This document shows, piece after piece, positions 49,921 to 61,900 of a DNA stretch of 64,000 nt; positions within the stretch are counted from its first letter, which is position 1; each line of letters opens with the position of its first letter. The position numbers were made by a program, and so were the translations under genes. Below the pieces are notes generated by a model, which was given only the letters and a program-made list of their open reading frames with translations, was not told where the DNA came from and searched no databases. The DNA is from Aculops lycopersici (taxonomy: Eukaryota > Arthropoda > Arachnida > Trombidiformes > Eriophyidae): positions 2,141,149-2,205,148 of the forward strand of contig WNKI01000004.1 of assembly GCA_015350385.1 (NCBI GenBank), given 5' to 3'.

Positions 49921-50653
49921 ACCCCCAATGATATCAGCTTAAGAGATACATTTACATTCTTGAATTTTCCTACTCTTTAAAGTATAAAATTACCCTCAAA
50001 TCGATCTTATTGCATCATCATCTGATTACATCTTATGCTTATTTTGAAGTAAATATTCAGTTATCAGATAGAAAGTGGATCTGTGATCTTTGTATTTTTA
50101 AATTGTCAACAAGGCCAAACTAAGGAGTACCACATCAGCAAAGGGGCGCCCAAGGCGCTAGGCGCAACAAGCGACACGCGGAACTTGTCGCTAGGCGCCA
50201 TTGAGTTAGCACTGGTTTCTTTCTCTCTCTCTCTCTCTCACACACACATGAGGCCCACAAGACTCGTTTAACTAGCTTGCCGAAACTAGCTTATTGTAGT
50301 CTTTGCAGAAAAGTGATGGCACATTCAAGAGGCGACCTTGTGTGCAAGCTAGGACCCAAGAAAGATGCATAGATTCTGTTCAGTTTGCGGTGCTAGAAAA
50401 AAACAACTCGTAGGATAGATTCTGTTTTGTCTAATGAAATGATCACATTTCTATGTAATATATTGATTGTTTCAATCTGATTTAAATGCTATAAATGAAC
50501 TGTTCGTGGTTTTTGAGTGTGTGTTTCGTGTTTTTATTTGCGAGGCTGTGTGTTGGTTTTTAGTTATGGATCTAGTACGGGGTTGATATGGTTTTATGGA
50601 ATGAAAATGGTGGTTCAAATTTGCTCTTGCGAAAATTTCTTCACTTGTCATGG
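49921..50653. other. Intergenic region, CaV promoter side
   Basis: Between the CaV start and the chromodomain-DcpS stop (both minus). It has a CT/CA microsatellite (50222-50249), and a reverse AATAAA at 50533-50538, about 115 bp after the DcpS stop, fits that gene's polyadenylation signal. Confidence 0.5.
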
Positions 50654-52381
50654 TTAAAATGCATCAGTGCCACTGTCCGATTCAGTTTGTGATCTCTCAA
50701 TCTCCTGAAATAAATCTCCATTGATTGGAAGAGGGTATGTCAGGGTTGCCCTCTGATAGTAGTCCGGCAAGAGTTCAATGTTGTTGATGACTTTCTCAAG
50801 CAGGTTGTCGCGATCACTGCAATGGTAGTAATTGGGATCAATCACTTCAAAGTGAACATGAAAGAAGTAAAAGGATGGATGGTAATGGATGAATGCACGA
50901 ACGTTTCCCGACTTGCCCTTGATAAACTTTTGCTTGATTGTTTTAGATCCCTTCTCCAGGATGTTTCGCAACAATGGCAAGTGTTCCTCGTTCAAGTCTC
51001 GTAAAGACTTCAGATCCAAACGATGTGGGATAGCTAGGAGCTTGATGCAGCTATCATCAATGCTCTTCAAATCTTTCACCAACATGAAACCCTTGTCTTG
51101 GTCTGAATCATTTAAAACTACCCGATTCTTTTCTGACTTTCCATCTAAAATATTATACACCCATTGGTTATAGTCTTTTTCTTGATCGAGCTTCTGTATA
51201 ATCCATGGTTCAACAACTTGGTTATACAGGTCGGCTGTCTCGCTGAATAAGATCTTCTCAGTTCTAGAATATTTCTTGATGGCGGTTTCATTGGCAGGAT
51301 AAACAACAGTTGCCTTGAGACCTGTCAAGGAGTCAGCGGTGCCGATAGGTGGAGATATCGAGTGTTCAGAGTAGACATCGTTGATGAACTGAGTCATAAT
51401 ATTAGTCTTTGGATCTTCGAGCGCTTCCATCATTGGGTCCTCCTGTATGACTGTCTTGTCTAGCTTGATGATGATCGGCTTGTCTCTGTAGACACCTTGA
51501 AATGTAAGTGATTTTTCTATCGTTGAATTGTCAATGACTTTCAAATTGTTAACATCGGACAGCACAAGTGGCTCGTCCTCCTTTAAAATGTACTTTTTCT
51601 CGTCCTTCCGGCTCAGCTTTGTCACAGTCGCAGAGCCAGTAGCGGCCGAAGCAGTTGCCTTAGGTGCACCGCGAGTCTTAGGAATCAAACCGGTGATGCT
51701 TTTCCGGCCTACGCTCTTTCTCTTCATTGGAATAGGTTTCAAAATAATTGGCTTCGCCGCAGCCTTTGAGCTCCTGTTCCTAGTTGATGCCTGTCTAGCT
51801 GCTGGCTTAGGAGTGTCAACAGGCGATCTAGTAACCGGAGATTTGGCAACAGGCGACCTGTTGGCCGAGCGGGTGGGTGACTTGGCGATCGGTTTTGTAG
51901 GTGACTTGGCGATCGGTTTTGTGGGTGACTTGGCGGTCGATCTGGCAGGTGACTTAGAAATTAATTCAGATGGTGACTTGGGCGCAGTATTAGTCCTGGC
52001 TGGTGACTTACTTGGCTTTGGGGGTGACGACTTGGCAGCAGCCGCTCTGCCTACCCTGGTGCTGCCCTTGGTAGGTTTGCTAGCTTTTTCAGCTTCTGAT
52101 TGGGCCCTTCGATCTTTAAACTCTTGAACCAATTTAGGCGCCAGAATGTTGCCTAAAGGTTCCCACGAGTTTTGGGTACTTGGATAGCCAACCCATTTGA
52201 CGTAGTATTCGTCGCCGAGCGCGGAGTTGTTTCGATGCTCTAGAATAGCTTCAACTTCGTAGACCTCGTCATCCTCGTCCTCAGGTGACTTTTTAGCCGA
52301 TTTGCCCTTTCCCCTTGCTGGCTGTCTCTTCGTTGCCGGCGCCTTCTTGGCAGGGGCTGCTGCTCGTTTTGCCTTGGCCAT
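50654..52381 (-). CDS. Chromodomain-DcpS fusion: HP1-like chromodomain joined to scavenger mRNA decapping enzyme
   Basis: 575 aa, one exon, no internal break. Residues 1-38 are Lys/Ala/Pro-rich, like a histone-H1 tail. Residues 39-92 form a chromodomain (VYEVEAILEHR, YYVKWVGYP, NSWEPLGNI) with the methyl-lysine aromatic cage as Y41, W63 and Y66. Residues about 95-230 are a basic linker with repeated KSPTKPIA/RSPV units. From about 270 to 565 it is DcpS: KATVVYPANE, QWVYNILDGKSE, GFMLVKDLK, LAIPHRLDLKSLRDLNEEHL, then FIHYHPS and the HIT region HVHF (H508, H510). DcpS hydrolyses m7GpppN cap remnants after 3'-to-5' mRNA decay. The first His of the HIT triad is Phe (F506); the catalytic central His (H508) and H499 are kept. 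I know of no chromodomain on DcpS; nuclear or chromatin targeting is inferred. Confidence 0.93.
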   Translation of the reverse strand: MAKAKRAAAPAKKAPATKRQPARGKGKSAKKSPEDEDDEVYEVEAILEHRNNSALGDEYYVKWVGYPSTQNSWEPLGNILAPKLVQEFKDRRAQSEAEKASKPTKGSTRVGRAAAAKSSPPKPSKSPARTNTAPKSPSELISKSPARSTAKSPTKPIAKSPTKPIAKSPTRSANRSPVAKSPVTRSPVDTPKPAARQASTRNRSSKAAAKPIILKPIPMKRKSVGRKSITGLIPKTRGAPKATASAATGSATVTKLSRKDEKKYILKEDEPLVLSDVNNLKVIDNSTIEKSLTFQGVYRDKPIIIKLDKTVIQEDPMMEALEDPKTNIMTQFINDVYSEHSISPPIGTADSLTGLKATVVYPANETAIKKYSRTEKILFSETADLYNQVVEPWIIQKLDQEKDYNQWVYNILDGKSEKNRVVLNDSDQDKGFMLVKDLKSIDDSCIKLLAIPHRLDLKSLRDLNEEHLPLLRNILEKGSKTIKQKFIKGKSGNVRAFIHYHPSFYFFHVHFEVIDPNYYHCSDRDNLLEKVINNIELLPDYYQRATLTYPLPINGDLFQEIERSQTESDSGTDAF

Positions 52382-53460
52382 GATGTTGTGTCTTTTTTAT
52401 TTACCTGTTGTTGTAGTTACTGATAAACTTTACCGGGACAGCAAATTATTGGGGCGACTAATAACTAAATATAACTAAATAGATGTGAATAAGGTAACTG
52501 AAAACCATATACATGTAAGGAGAGTTTTCTAAAAGAAAATTTGGTCAGTGTGTATCTGTAAAATGATAGCGCGGGACTGGGCATTTGCACGAGTTCTATC
52601 CTTTTTAGCGCTCACATGCTTTTCGCAAAAATCAGGCGACATTTGAGCGGCTAAAGCAAGTTCAGGAATCCATTGAAATTCAACGGTCGCGCGAATCAAC
52701 ACTCGCTTGCTTGGCCACATGCGAATCTGCTATGCAGCAGACACGCACAACATAATTTCCCCATTGATCTTACCGTGCTATTAAAATGTCTGGTGTCTTT
52801 TGCGTGTCCTCCTCACACACAGAGACAGACAACAAAGCGAGCAACTCGCGCTGTAAAATCCGTTGTCTCCGGCTGTCGCGACTTCATATAATTCGAGCTG
52901 GCGCAACAGGTCGTCCTCCGCCCGCCAACAATAGGAAATTTCTCCCTGTCTCTCTCTTTGCCCGATTGGCGCCCGATTCAAAGTCATGAATTCGAATGTA
53001 GACTTGAGGGTTTCATTGAGGTTCGCTGAGCATCCGGATCTTATTTTCTGCTTTGGATTGTAACCTAGCGACCGTAAAGCACGAAACCAAGACAACAGGT
53101 GAATGTCACGATTTCGCTCACTGACCTCTAGGTGCGTTACCTTTACCTGCCTTCGAAAATTTGAAAATAATACCTCAATCAAAGAAGCCAATATAAAGTA
53201 TACCTTGGCCTAGAATCTCGGTTCGTGGTGGCAATAGAGTGCCGAGGGTCAACCTCGTGAACTACTAGAGCACGAATTGTGAGAATATTGCACGGAATCC
53301 TTTAAATAAATCTAGATGATGAAATGCAAATTTCAATCCACCCCAAAAGCTTGAGAATTTGGAAACGCCCACTAAAATTTACAAAATTCCAACTAAATTT
53401 ATAGACCCTACGACGCTAATCACATTGATGTGTCTTTAAGTTTCTCGTGTTAGTGGAAAA

Positions 53461-53468
53461 TATCGATA
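53461..53468. promoter_or_regulatory. DRE-like palindrome TATCGATA
   Basis: Same 8-bp palindrome as in the 33074 bidirectional promoter, about 1.1 kb upstream of the chromodomain-DcpS start. Function by analogy only. Confidence 0.3.
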
Positions 53469-54312
53469 GAGTTGCGATTTCGTCTGCCTAGTGGCCAATC
53501 ACGAGCAGAACTGGCATCGATAGCACGCGTTGCTACTTTCACTTACCTGATTACTTGGGGCCAATCTATTGACTGAGGCTCAAGATGGAATTCAACCTCA
53601 AGATCCGCCCACTTTTTTGAGTATAACCAATCAAGCCCAAAATTTCAGCCACAAACCGCAAGTGGAAACCTCAACGCCCGGACCAGACACTTCGGCGACG
53701 ACCAAGACGACGACGACGACCAAGAATTTGATTGGAATAATGAAAAGAACAGCAACTAGATCAGAAAATCAATTGCCCCCGCCGATTGGACACGCGAAAA
53801 AGTCGACTACCTGATGTCCTCTGCTTTAGGGTTTGGGTTCTCTCTCATCCCACTATACCTCTTACACTCTACTTTAGTTCGTGGTCAGTGTATCCGCATA
53901 GCACTCGAGTTGCGGTAGCACTATTAGTCTGACTGACCACCGATTGGGCGATAGAAAGGTGAAATTCAGGTTGAAAACTGGCGGTGCAGGTGAAAGATCT
54001 TTGAGCAAACCGATGGGCGTTACCTGGAAGTTTCGTTCCAAGTATTGATCGATTTGCGGTCACTGGCAACCGAGATGTTTTTCCGCTTGGGCAAACGTAG
54101 ATTTAGAATACCTTTCGGTTGCTACCATCTCTAGTAGTTCTTAGAGCACTACTACCGTTGCTCAGGTGAACAAACCAAGGGAGATTTTACTGCGTTAGTT
54201 GTAGACAAAAAGAAAGGAAATGGGAAAATACAAAGAGAGGGCAAGTGAGAAAACTCATCTAAACTAGTTGATTTCAATGAGGAAAAAGTGGAACTTGACC
54301 ACTTGTATTTAT

Positions 54313-54444
54313 TTGTTAGACTTATACTCGCTCCGAGCGGAAGTCTTTTGTTTCGATTTGAGATTCAAGTACACGAAAATATAATATTTACAATTTATAT
54401 TCGATTCGTTTGTGTTGTAAATTGTAGACGAATAAGTCTAACAA
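54313..54444. repeat. Inverted repeat, 13-bp perfect arms
   Basis: TTGTTAGACTTAT (54313-54325) is mirrored by ATAAGTCTAACAA (54432-54444). Nested within are further complementary AT-rich segments (TTACAATTTA versus TAAATTGTA), so the 132 bp could fold into a long hairpin or be a small foldback element. Confidence 0.6.
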
Positions 54445-54540
54445 TTTGATCCTGACGTTGAAGTTTCTGCTCATTTGTATTGCAAGTCAAGTGAGTAAGT
54501 TTATAACTTTAATTTTGTTAGTGGTTTTTGATAATGATGA

Positions 54541-54600
54541 TGATAATAGCAATAGTAATAGTAATAGTAATAGTAATAATAATAGTACTAATAAATTAAT
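54541..54600. repeat. AAT/AGT trinucleotide repeat
   Basis: Interrupted AATAGT/AATAAT units over about 60 bp. Confidence 0.85.
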
Positions 54601-55927
54601 TAGATTGTCCACCTAAATTCCGAGTTGCTCGCAAAGGCGAAAAATATCTAGAGCGGAAACCCTGAGCAAATCCTGAGATTCATTTAACGTTCGCCTTTGC
54701 CGCTCCTGTTGCTGCTCAGTAACTGGGCTTGGTTATCGGATACATTGGCAGGGGTAAAGTTGCCACTGGAATGGATGGATGGATTAACCAAAAGGTGGTA
54801 GAGAGCACGAGAAATAATATGCCGTCTTGCTGATGCTTAGATAGATGCTATCTGCTATTTAAGGTTCGAGGGTAATTAACCCGCGCACCTTCAAGTGGTT
54901 GGTTGTTGTGATGCAAACGCACATCAGACGCCTCACAAGCAGCAGTCAAACGACGAGGGCTCTCCGTCTTGCTGCCTAGTTATAGTGGGGAAGCTTGAGC
55001 TAGATGGCTGGCTGACCGTCCATTTAGTTTGGCTAGCCCACTCGCTTTCAAGTCGGACGCATTTATATATAAATTACATCATCGTTTGATTAATAGCTCC
55101 AACTAGCGACTCCATCAGCCACCTCGGACATTTGGAGGGAGGAGGGCAAGGCAAGCTAGCAAGTTGCAGCAATCTAGTCTCGTCCTGTCTTGTTGCTTCG
55201 CTACAACTACAACAACGATAACTACAACTTATACTCGCCAAGCGATTGTAAGGATCTATAATGCATTCAGTTCGTAGGGCCGAGCCAAGCTGGGTTACTT
55301 CGACCACTTGTTGCAGTCCTCCATGTTGTTGCTGTCGTTCGGCTCAGGTAATTGGCAGCCGCAAGTTGCAACGAATACAACGAGGACAACGAATATACGA
55401 CGATAAACTAGTCATGGGCTGGCTTAGAGGAGATAGAATTTGCAGCAACTTGTTGCTGCCTCTGCTTCTATCTCTGATCGTTATTATTGCCAGTAGTTTG
55501 TCCGAGCGCTTGTAATTGTAGTTGCCTCGCATCCAACTACAACAACCTGTTGCCGCTGTCCTCTCTTGTTCCCTTGAGAATATTCCCCTTCTCCTCTTCA
55601 GCCTAAAGCGCCTATAAGTTTACCTGGAGCCGGACAGTTTACCTGCCTCCTGTCGCTCGAGGTGAACACCGAGGTGAACTAACACTCCTTTGCGTTTCTA
55701 TTTCCATTCCATCTCCACATCCTCCTTATGTATCGTTCTGTATGCAAGTCAAATCAATTCAATCAACTAGTTGCCTGCTCTCGCTCTCTTTCTTTCCTGA
55801 TCAGTCGACACTGATCACCGCCTTCAAATACTAGGGACTAGAACCAATACCAAATACCACAATACACTAGGTTACATTATCACACAAGTTCACCTGAGAC
55901 TCGCGAAGACGGCGAGCCCTGCTCTTA

Positions 55928-58900
55928 TCAAGCGGAAGCGTTCACGGCGGCCGCGAGTTTGTTGTAGGTTTGGTGCGCAAATGGCACTCCTTGATGGGCG
56001 GCTGCGGCCGCCCGCGCCGCAACCGCTGCCTGGTGGTAGACCGCGGCCGTCGGGTCGGTTAAACTGCTAGCCGAGTGGGCGTGGTGGAGCGGGTGCTGGT
56101 AGCCGTGGTGGTGGTGGTGAGAGTAGGCGGCAATTTGGTGACCGGCGGCCGCACTATAGAAACCCGCTGCCTCGTGGTGTTGTTGTTGTTGCTGCTGTTG
56201 CTGTTGATGAACTTGGTGTTGGTGGCTGTGTTGTTGTTGTTGCGATTGTTGGTGGTATTGCATCATTTGGTGACTTTGACTGTGATGATGATGTTGGTGT
56301 TGTTGGTGCTGCTGCTGGGCATATGGATGGTAGTGGGCCACTTGGTGGTGGTGGCGAGGCGCGTGGCCGATGTGAGAGTCAGCTTGCTGAGAGTTTACCT
56401 GTCCACTTGTTGCTGGTTGTTGTAAATAGTGCGAGGCCATCTGTTGCTTCGCTGTGGCCTGACGGTAAGATTGGTTTTGGTTATGCTGATGATGATGATG
56501 ATGACTCACTGAGTCCAAGTGATTGGCGTGGTGATGTGCTCCCACTGTAGGTTGCACCATTTGACTGGCCGCGTAATGCTGATTGTAAAAAGTCGAAGGG
56601 TAGTGGCCACTAACTGCGGCGGCCGCCGCCAGCGGGTCCATTGCGTTCGCCGCCTCGGCGATGGAGCTCGCGTAGAGACTGGCCGCGTTTCCGGTGGCAG
56701 CGGCCACAGCCATCGCCTGGCTCAAATCCGCCGAGGACGAGGTGGAACCGGAAGAGGACGAGTTGGATGACACCGAGCTGGCCGAGGAGCTGCCCAAACT
56801 TCCGGCGCCCTGGAGGTGATGGTGCAGTTGGTGAGCGGCCGCCGCTGCAACCACGGCAGTGGTGCCCGAATTATCAACGCCAAGCGGAGCAGTTAGCTGG
56901 TGGTAGCTCCTGTGGACGCCATTGGCGACCGCCACTTGATTTGCCGCATACGAAGACTGGTGTTGCTGTTGGTCGAGATTGTGTTGGCGCAAATGATGGT
57001 GTTGTTGCTGTTGGTAGGCGGAACCAAGAGAGGGTGGCGGCGAGATTGCGGCCAAGGACGAGGCAGAGGAGGAGGGCGAGTGAGCCGACATCTTGTTGCT
57101 GCTGCTACTACCTGTTGAAATGGCCTTGTAAGCTTGTGCCTGCGCTTGAGTTTGGTGCTGGTGGCGGTGGTGTTCGCCAATCGACTTTCTATTGCTTATG
57201 GGCGGGCTAACCGACGCCTGCTCCAATTTGAGTACAGCGGGCGGAGTTTTTGTGGTGGTCTTAATTAGCTTATTAGCAGTCGATTTGTTGGTGCTACCTG
57301 TTGTTGTTGTTTTAGGTATCGTGGTGGTGGTTGTTGTTATATCATCGCGATCGATGGTTGGAACACAGGACTCGCTAAGCATTGAGTTTGGCGTATCTAG
57401 TGTTTGGTCGGTGGCGTGGGTCGGCGAGCTTGCCGAAAAGTTTGTGGCGCCAACGCCGCAGTGCATTCGCGAATGGAGCGAGTAGAATTGGTAGAGCCAC
57501 GAGTTCGATTGCATTACCTGAGCCTCGCGCTCGCTGAGCACCTGGTTTGTGCAAAAGATTTGCGGCTGACTTCCGGTGGCAGAGTTAACGCCACAGTTGC
57601 CGCCGCCGTTACCGTAATCGCTTCCAATATCCTTAACCTGCATCACCGAGTGAATCCAAATTGTCTTGTCCTGCTGATAGTTCATTAATTTCAACAGCAA
57701 TATCGTAGATCTCTCCTGCTCGTTGGTGGCTATGCGCTTGTGTTTCAATTGAGCATCGGCCAGGTGATCATTGTGAACTAGATCATACCACGAGAGTCCA
57801 ACGATTTGTTTTGCACTGCAACCCAGGTAATGCTCGCCACTGTTGAGTGTGTGTGTGTGTGTATGTATAGGATATTATTTATGATGGCCATGGACATGGG
57901 AGAGAGGGAGAGACGACAGGTGACAATGTTAGTAAGATGCAATATAAATAAATACAATCTATTAATAAGCGAGAGTTCGTGCAAAGAGCCCATAGAGATG
58001 TATAGAATAGTAGAGTTTTGCGCGCAACAACAACGTCAAGTTCAAAGACCCCCTTCCCAAACGAGAGGAGCGGCTACCGTTTCGTTGTCCACTGCGACCG
58101 GCAGTCACGAAGTTTGATGAACTCGGCGGCAATCGAAGCAAAGAGAGACAGAGAGCAGATCTACGCCAAATTCCGTTAGCGGACGCATCTATAGACTCTC
58201 GCTGGATGCTCATATACACAATTAACAACTTTGCCCGCTTCCAATGTGAGCGAAAGTTCTATGTCGACGCTATTAGTAGTAGTAGTAGTAGAAGTAGTAG
58301 TGGCCACATCAATAGGAATAGCAGCGGTAGCAACGGCATCAACGACGAGAGGAAGTTGGTAGCCACAGTGTCTATTGGTAGGAACTCAAACGGGAAAAGG
58401 AGATAAAGCGCAAAAACAAGAGCAAAGGTCGTGACGATCAATTTGTGGCCGGAGCTGTTGTAGTGACAGAAACATGAAAAGTTATTGTTCCTATCATGAC
58501 CACCAGAATCAAGCAACGACCGCAAACCACAAGTCGACCACCACATAAACAAATTGGGCAACAGCCAGCCTTTGGATGGAGTCAGTGAGATTGTTGCTTA
58601 TGGTTGTTGCCCATCGACATTGCTGATGGTTGCCCAAGCGCCAGACGCTTGATCATTGTTTTCCATCGAATTTTCCATCTCTCCACTCCACATCGAATCC
58701 AATGGCAAGTGGTTGGCAACTTTGAATTTCAGCTCACTATTGCTGGTGAAACTCACTTAAAGGGAGAGAGAGATAAATTAATATTTTCTGATTCGAAACC
58801 AACTCACGATTCTTCCATCATGATGATCAAGTTTTGCCATTGCCGTCAGGTGGTAGTTCCGTTAGCTAGTTATAGTTGTTTGCTAGTGTAACAAATTGTA

Positions 58901-61900
58901 ACATCATCGTCGTGTAGAGCAAATGCGCCGGCCGGAGGTCCCACTTGTGTGATTCAATGGCAACATCCGACTCAAACTCAAGTTTGCAACCACGAGCACC
59001 ACGGTAACATTATTATGGAAAATACTACACTATCCCAACAACTTTGCCATCGAGAACCATAAACCATTCTCCTAGAACATGGCCGAGGCAAAGGTAAAGG
59101 TGAAAATAAAACTAAGGCGAAAGTAATTGCGCGCACGGGTTGGTCACGATTACCTGGCCAATGGATGGCCAATTCTTAATTCATGTCCACGCGCACTCAT
59201 TCACCTTCACCTTGAAACAACTTTGCTCTCTTCCTCTGGTTCCTCATCGCTCGTCTCTCGTTCAACTGCCGCCAGAGGAGCAATTGACGGTAGTCCATCG
59301 CAACCGAATGCAATGCAACCACAATCATCATCATGATCCTGTTCGATTCACCTTTTTCCAGGCGAATCCTCTCCGTTCCATTTGCGAGAAGATAGTCAGT
59401 GAGAGAGAGGAAAGGTATCGATTGCATTGAACAGGATCCTGGTTGCGCTGTCAAGTGGCAGGAGAAGCGGCAGTCTGAAAACTGCTAAATTAGATTGTGT
59501 CACGATTCCAAGCGAGAGTTTAGATGCTCGATTTAGATGCGAATCTTCTCTCTCTGTCTGTCCAACTTTCTGATTAGTTTAACGATTCGAACGCAACCAG
59601 AGTCGAAACTTAGTTCACCTGAGTCATCGTTTTATACCCCGACAAGTGGCATCACAATCAAGCGCTTGGTGGTGTTTCTATCTCTCCCGCTCGCTCTCTT
59701 CTAACGACGCGCCACCAATTTTCCAACTTCTCTCTCAGTCTATAAAACTTAAACTCAAGTCTGGACTAGAGGAAGAGACGATTCACCTGCGATTCAGAAA
59801 AGTGGTTGCGCAACTGCAGCGGGAGATTCGCTACCTACTCTTTAGGCATTTAGGTCACGAACGTCGACAGCAGCAACAGCAACAAGTGGACTTATCAATG
59901 GATCGTCCATTTCCAACTTTAGACTTGGGCCAGAGGTAAGAAAAGGTAAATCACTTCGGGGCAGGCGACTTTGAATTGGAAAAACCTCTCGGTGTGTTGA
60001 TCGCCACTCGCTAACGTGGATCTCGCTAGCATGTAAGTAATTGTCGTCAAGTGGCCGGACGGTTGGTTTATATAAGGGGGGGGGGGCAGGAGAATTATTA
60101 CGATCGTCTAACATGCGACCACCTGAGAGAGCGAAATGTTTTCATTTTCACCTCTCGCCTGATAATTACCATCGCTGGCCATGGCTAGTGTGATCATTGG
60201 AAGTACAAGGGGCCAATAAAATACAGGTAAGCCACTGAGAAGGAGAAACGAATCATGAGAGAGAATCCATATTTAACAACCATTTTTTGGTGGGCAAAAA
60301 CACGGACAAGAGCAACAACAACAACAACAACAACAACCGCCGAGTCGATTGTCCATTAAGATTACCGCTGCTCTTGCTGATAGGCGGCAAGCTGTTCAGT
60401 TAGTTGGAGGCAAACCAAAACCGCCGAGGCAATCGTAGTTTGGAGAGCGACGAGGAAATCCCTTTACAGGTAAAAGCTGGCGCGAAAAGTCGTGACTGTC
60501 GAGTGGTTGCGACGGCCACAGTGGTGGAGGCCAATGGGCAACAAGTGGCCCATAGAGTGTAACTGCGCCAGTGGAACTGAGCCGCTGAGACTATGGAGCG
60601 ACCATCAAGCTAACTCGTCGTCGTCGTCGTCGTCGTCGTCTTCTTCGTAAGCGGCCAAGACGTCGAGTCCATCGGACGACAGGTAGACAGTTGGCGGCGT
60701 TTCAGCTCTTAAAAAACTCCTCTCGTCTCGTCTCGAGGTTGAGGTTTGAGTTTTCTAGTTGAAGGATCAACTAGACTCCACTGGTTCCTCTGAGGAATCT
60801 GTAATTTTTAAATGGAATGAGAGATAGAAAGATCAAAAATCACAAAACGACGACGGCGCTGTCGAGCAAGCGCCGGACGTTCACTCGACCAACTCGCTTG
60901 CCGGCCAATTAGGTCTCCCCCTTATTCTCTTGCGACCATCCACAAGTCCATCCAAAGGCTAGTTGGGAAGGCGAGTGCCAATGGCGAGCTAGTTGAAGCT
61001 GGAAAGGTTTGAGATGAACTTGGCGCTCGAGTCTCGGTTTAGACCATCACTTGGTCATCGCAGCGCCAAGTGATGGATTTGCCGGAGCACCGCCGCTGCC
61101 ATTGCTTTCGAGGTAAAGTCTCCAGAGGGTTGGACTTCACTTGACTTGGTAATGGTCGCCTGTTGCCGGGGAGTAAGATGGTAATAGCAATTGCAATAGC
61201 AACAGGTTTCCCTCTATATGAATCCAACTATCCCATTTTGTCCATCTCTCGCTCCCCCGCCATCTTCTTGCGCAAGTTGAGAGATTTTATCAATGAACTT
61301 TAGCTGCAGTCGCCGAGAACCGAACGTTCGTTGCTCTCTCTCTCATTCTCTCATTCTCTCCTATGATATAAGTCGATGCTTCGGATTGTTGCAACTAGAA
61401 TTGTGTTAGAAGCTTGTGGCGCAACGACAACAACAACAACAACAGCAATAACAATGGCAACAACAATGGAGAAAGAGAGACAACTTTTTGGGGTTGCGTA
61501 ACAGTTCTTGTAAGTGGCGGTTGTTTCTCTCCCTCCCCGCCTCTGTCTAGTTGTTCGTGAGAGCTACAAGAATCTAAACTTCTAGCGCCCAACTCGCGGG
61601 AGGATCATTCAAATGAAACAAAATGGCCTTTTGTTGTCGCCACTGCTTCTCCTCCATCAGTCCACCGAGTTCTATAGTAAACTGACTAAAAGTTGCGGAG
61701 TTTTTTAAAGCGTCGGAAATTTGCCACATCCGGCGAGCTGATTGTTTTGGAGAAGAAAAAAGAAGACTCACCACAAGCTCTCGAGGGTTCACTCACTTCT
61801 CTATATAGATCAAAGTCAGCTTGCTTGACAACAGGTGGCTAGCTAGTGGTCATCAGTCAGCGAGTCAAGTGTTTGAAGTGTGTCGACACTTAAGAGATGA

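Larger units (their letters stand above)
52382..55927. other. Intergenic region between chromodomain-DcpS and the dysfusion-like gene
   Basis: 3.5 kb without a plausible gene. It includes a TATCGATA palindrome (53461-53468), an AAT/AGT simple repeat (54541-54600), an inverted repeat (54313-54444) and probable 3' UTR of the dysfusion-like gene at the right side. A frame at 53569-53814 (81 codons, threonine-rich) lacks a start ATG and is not convincing. Confidence 0.5.

Noticed and set aside
53569..53814. 81-codon Thr-rich frame
   Set aside because: No ATG start, low complexity, no family match.
56075..57210. Plus-strand frames of 116 and 189 codons across the dysfusion-like exon
   Set aside because: Mirror of the His/Gln/Ala repeats of the real minus-strand exon; compositionally extreme and without motifs.
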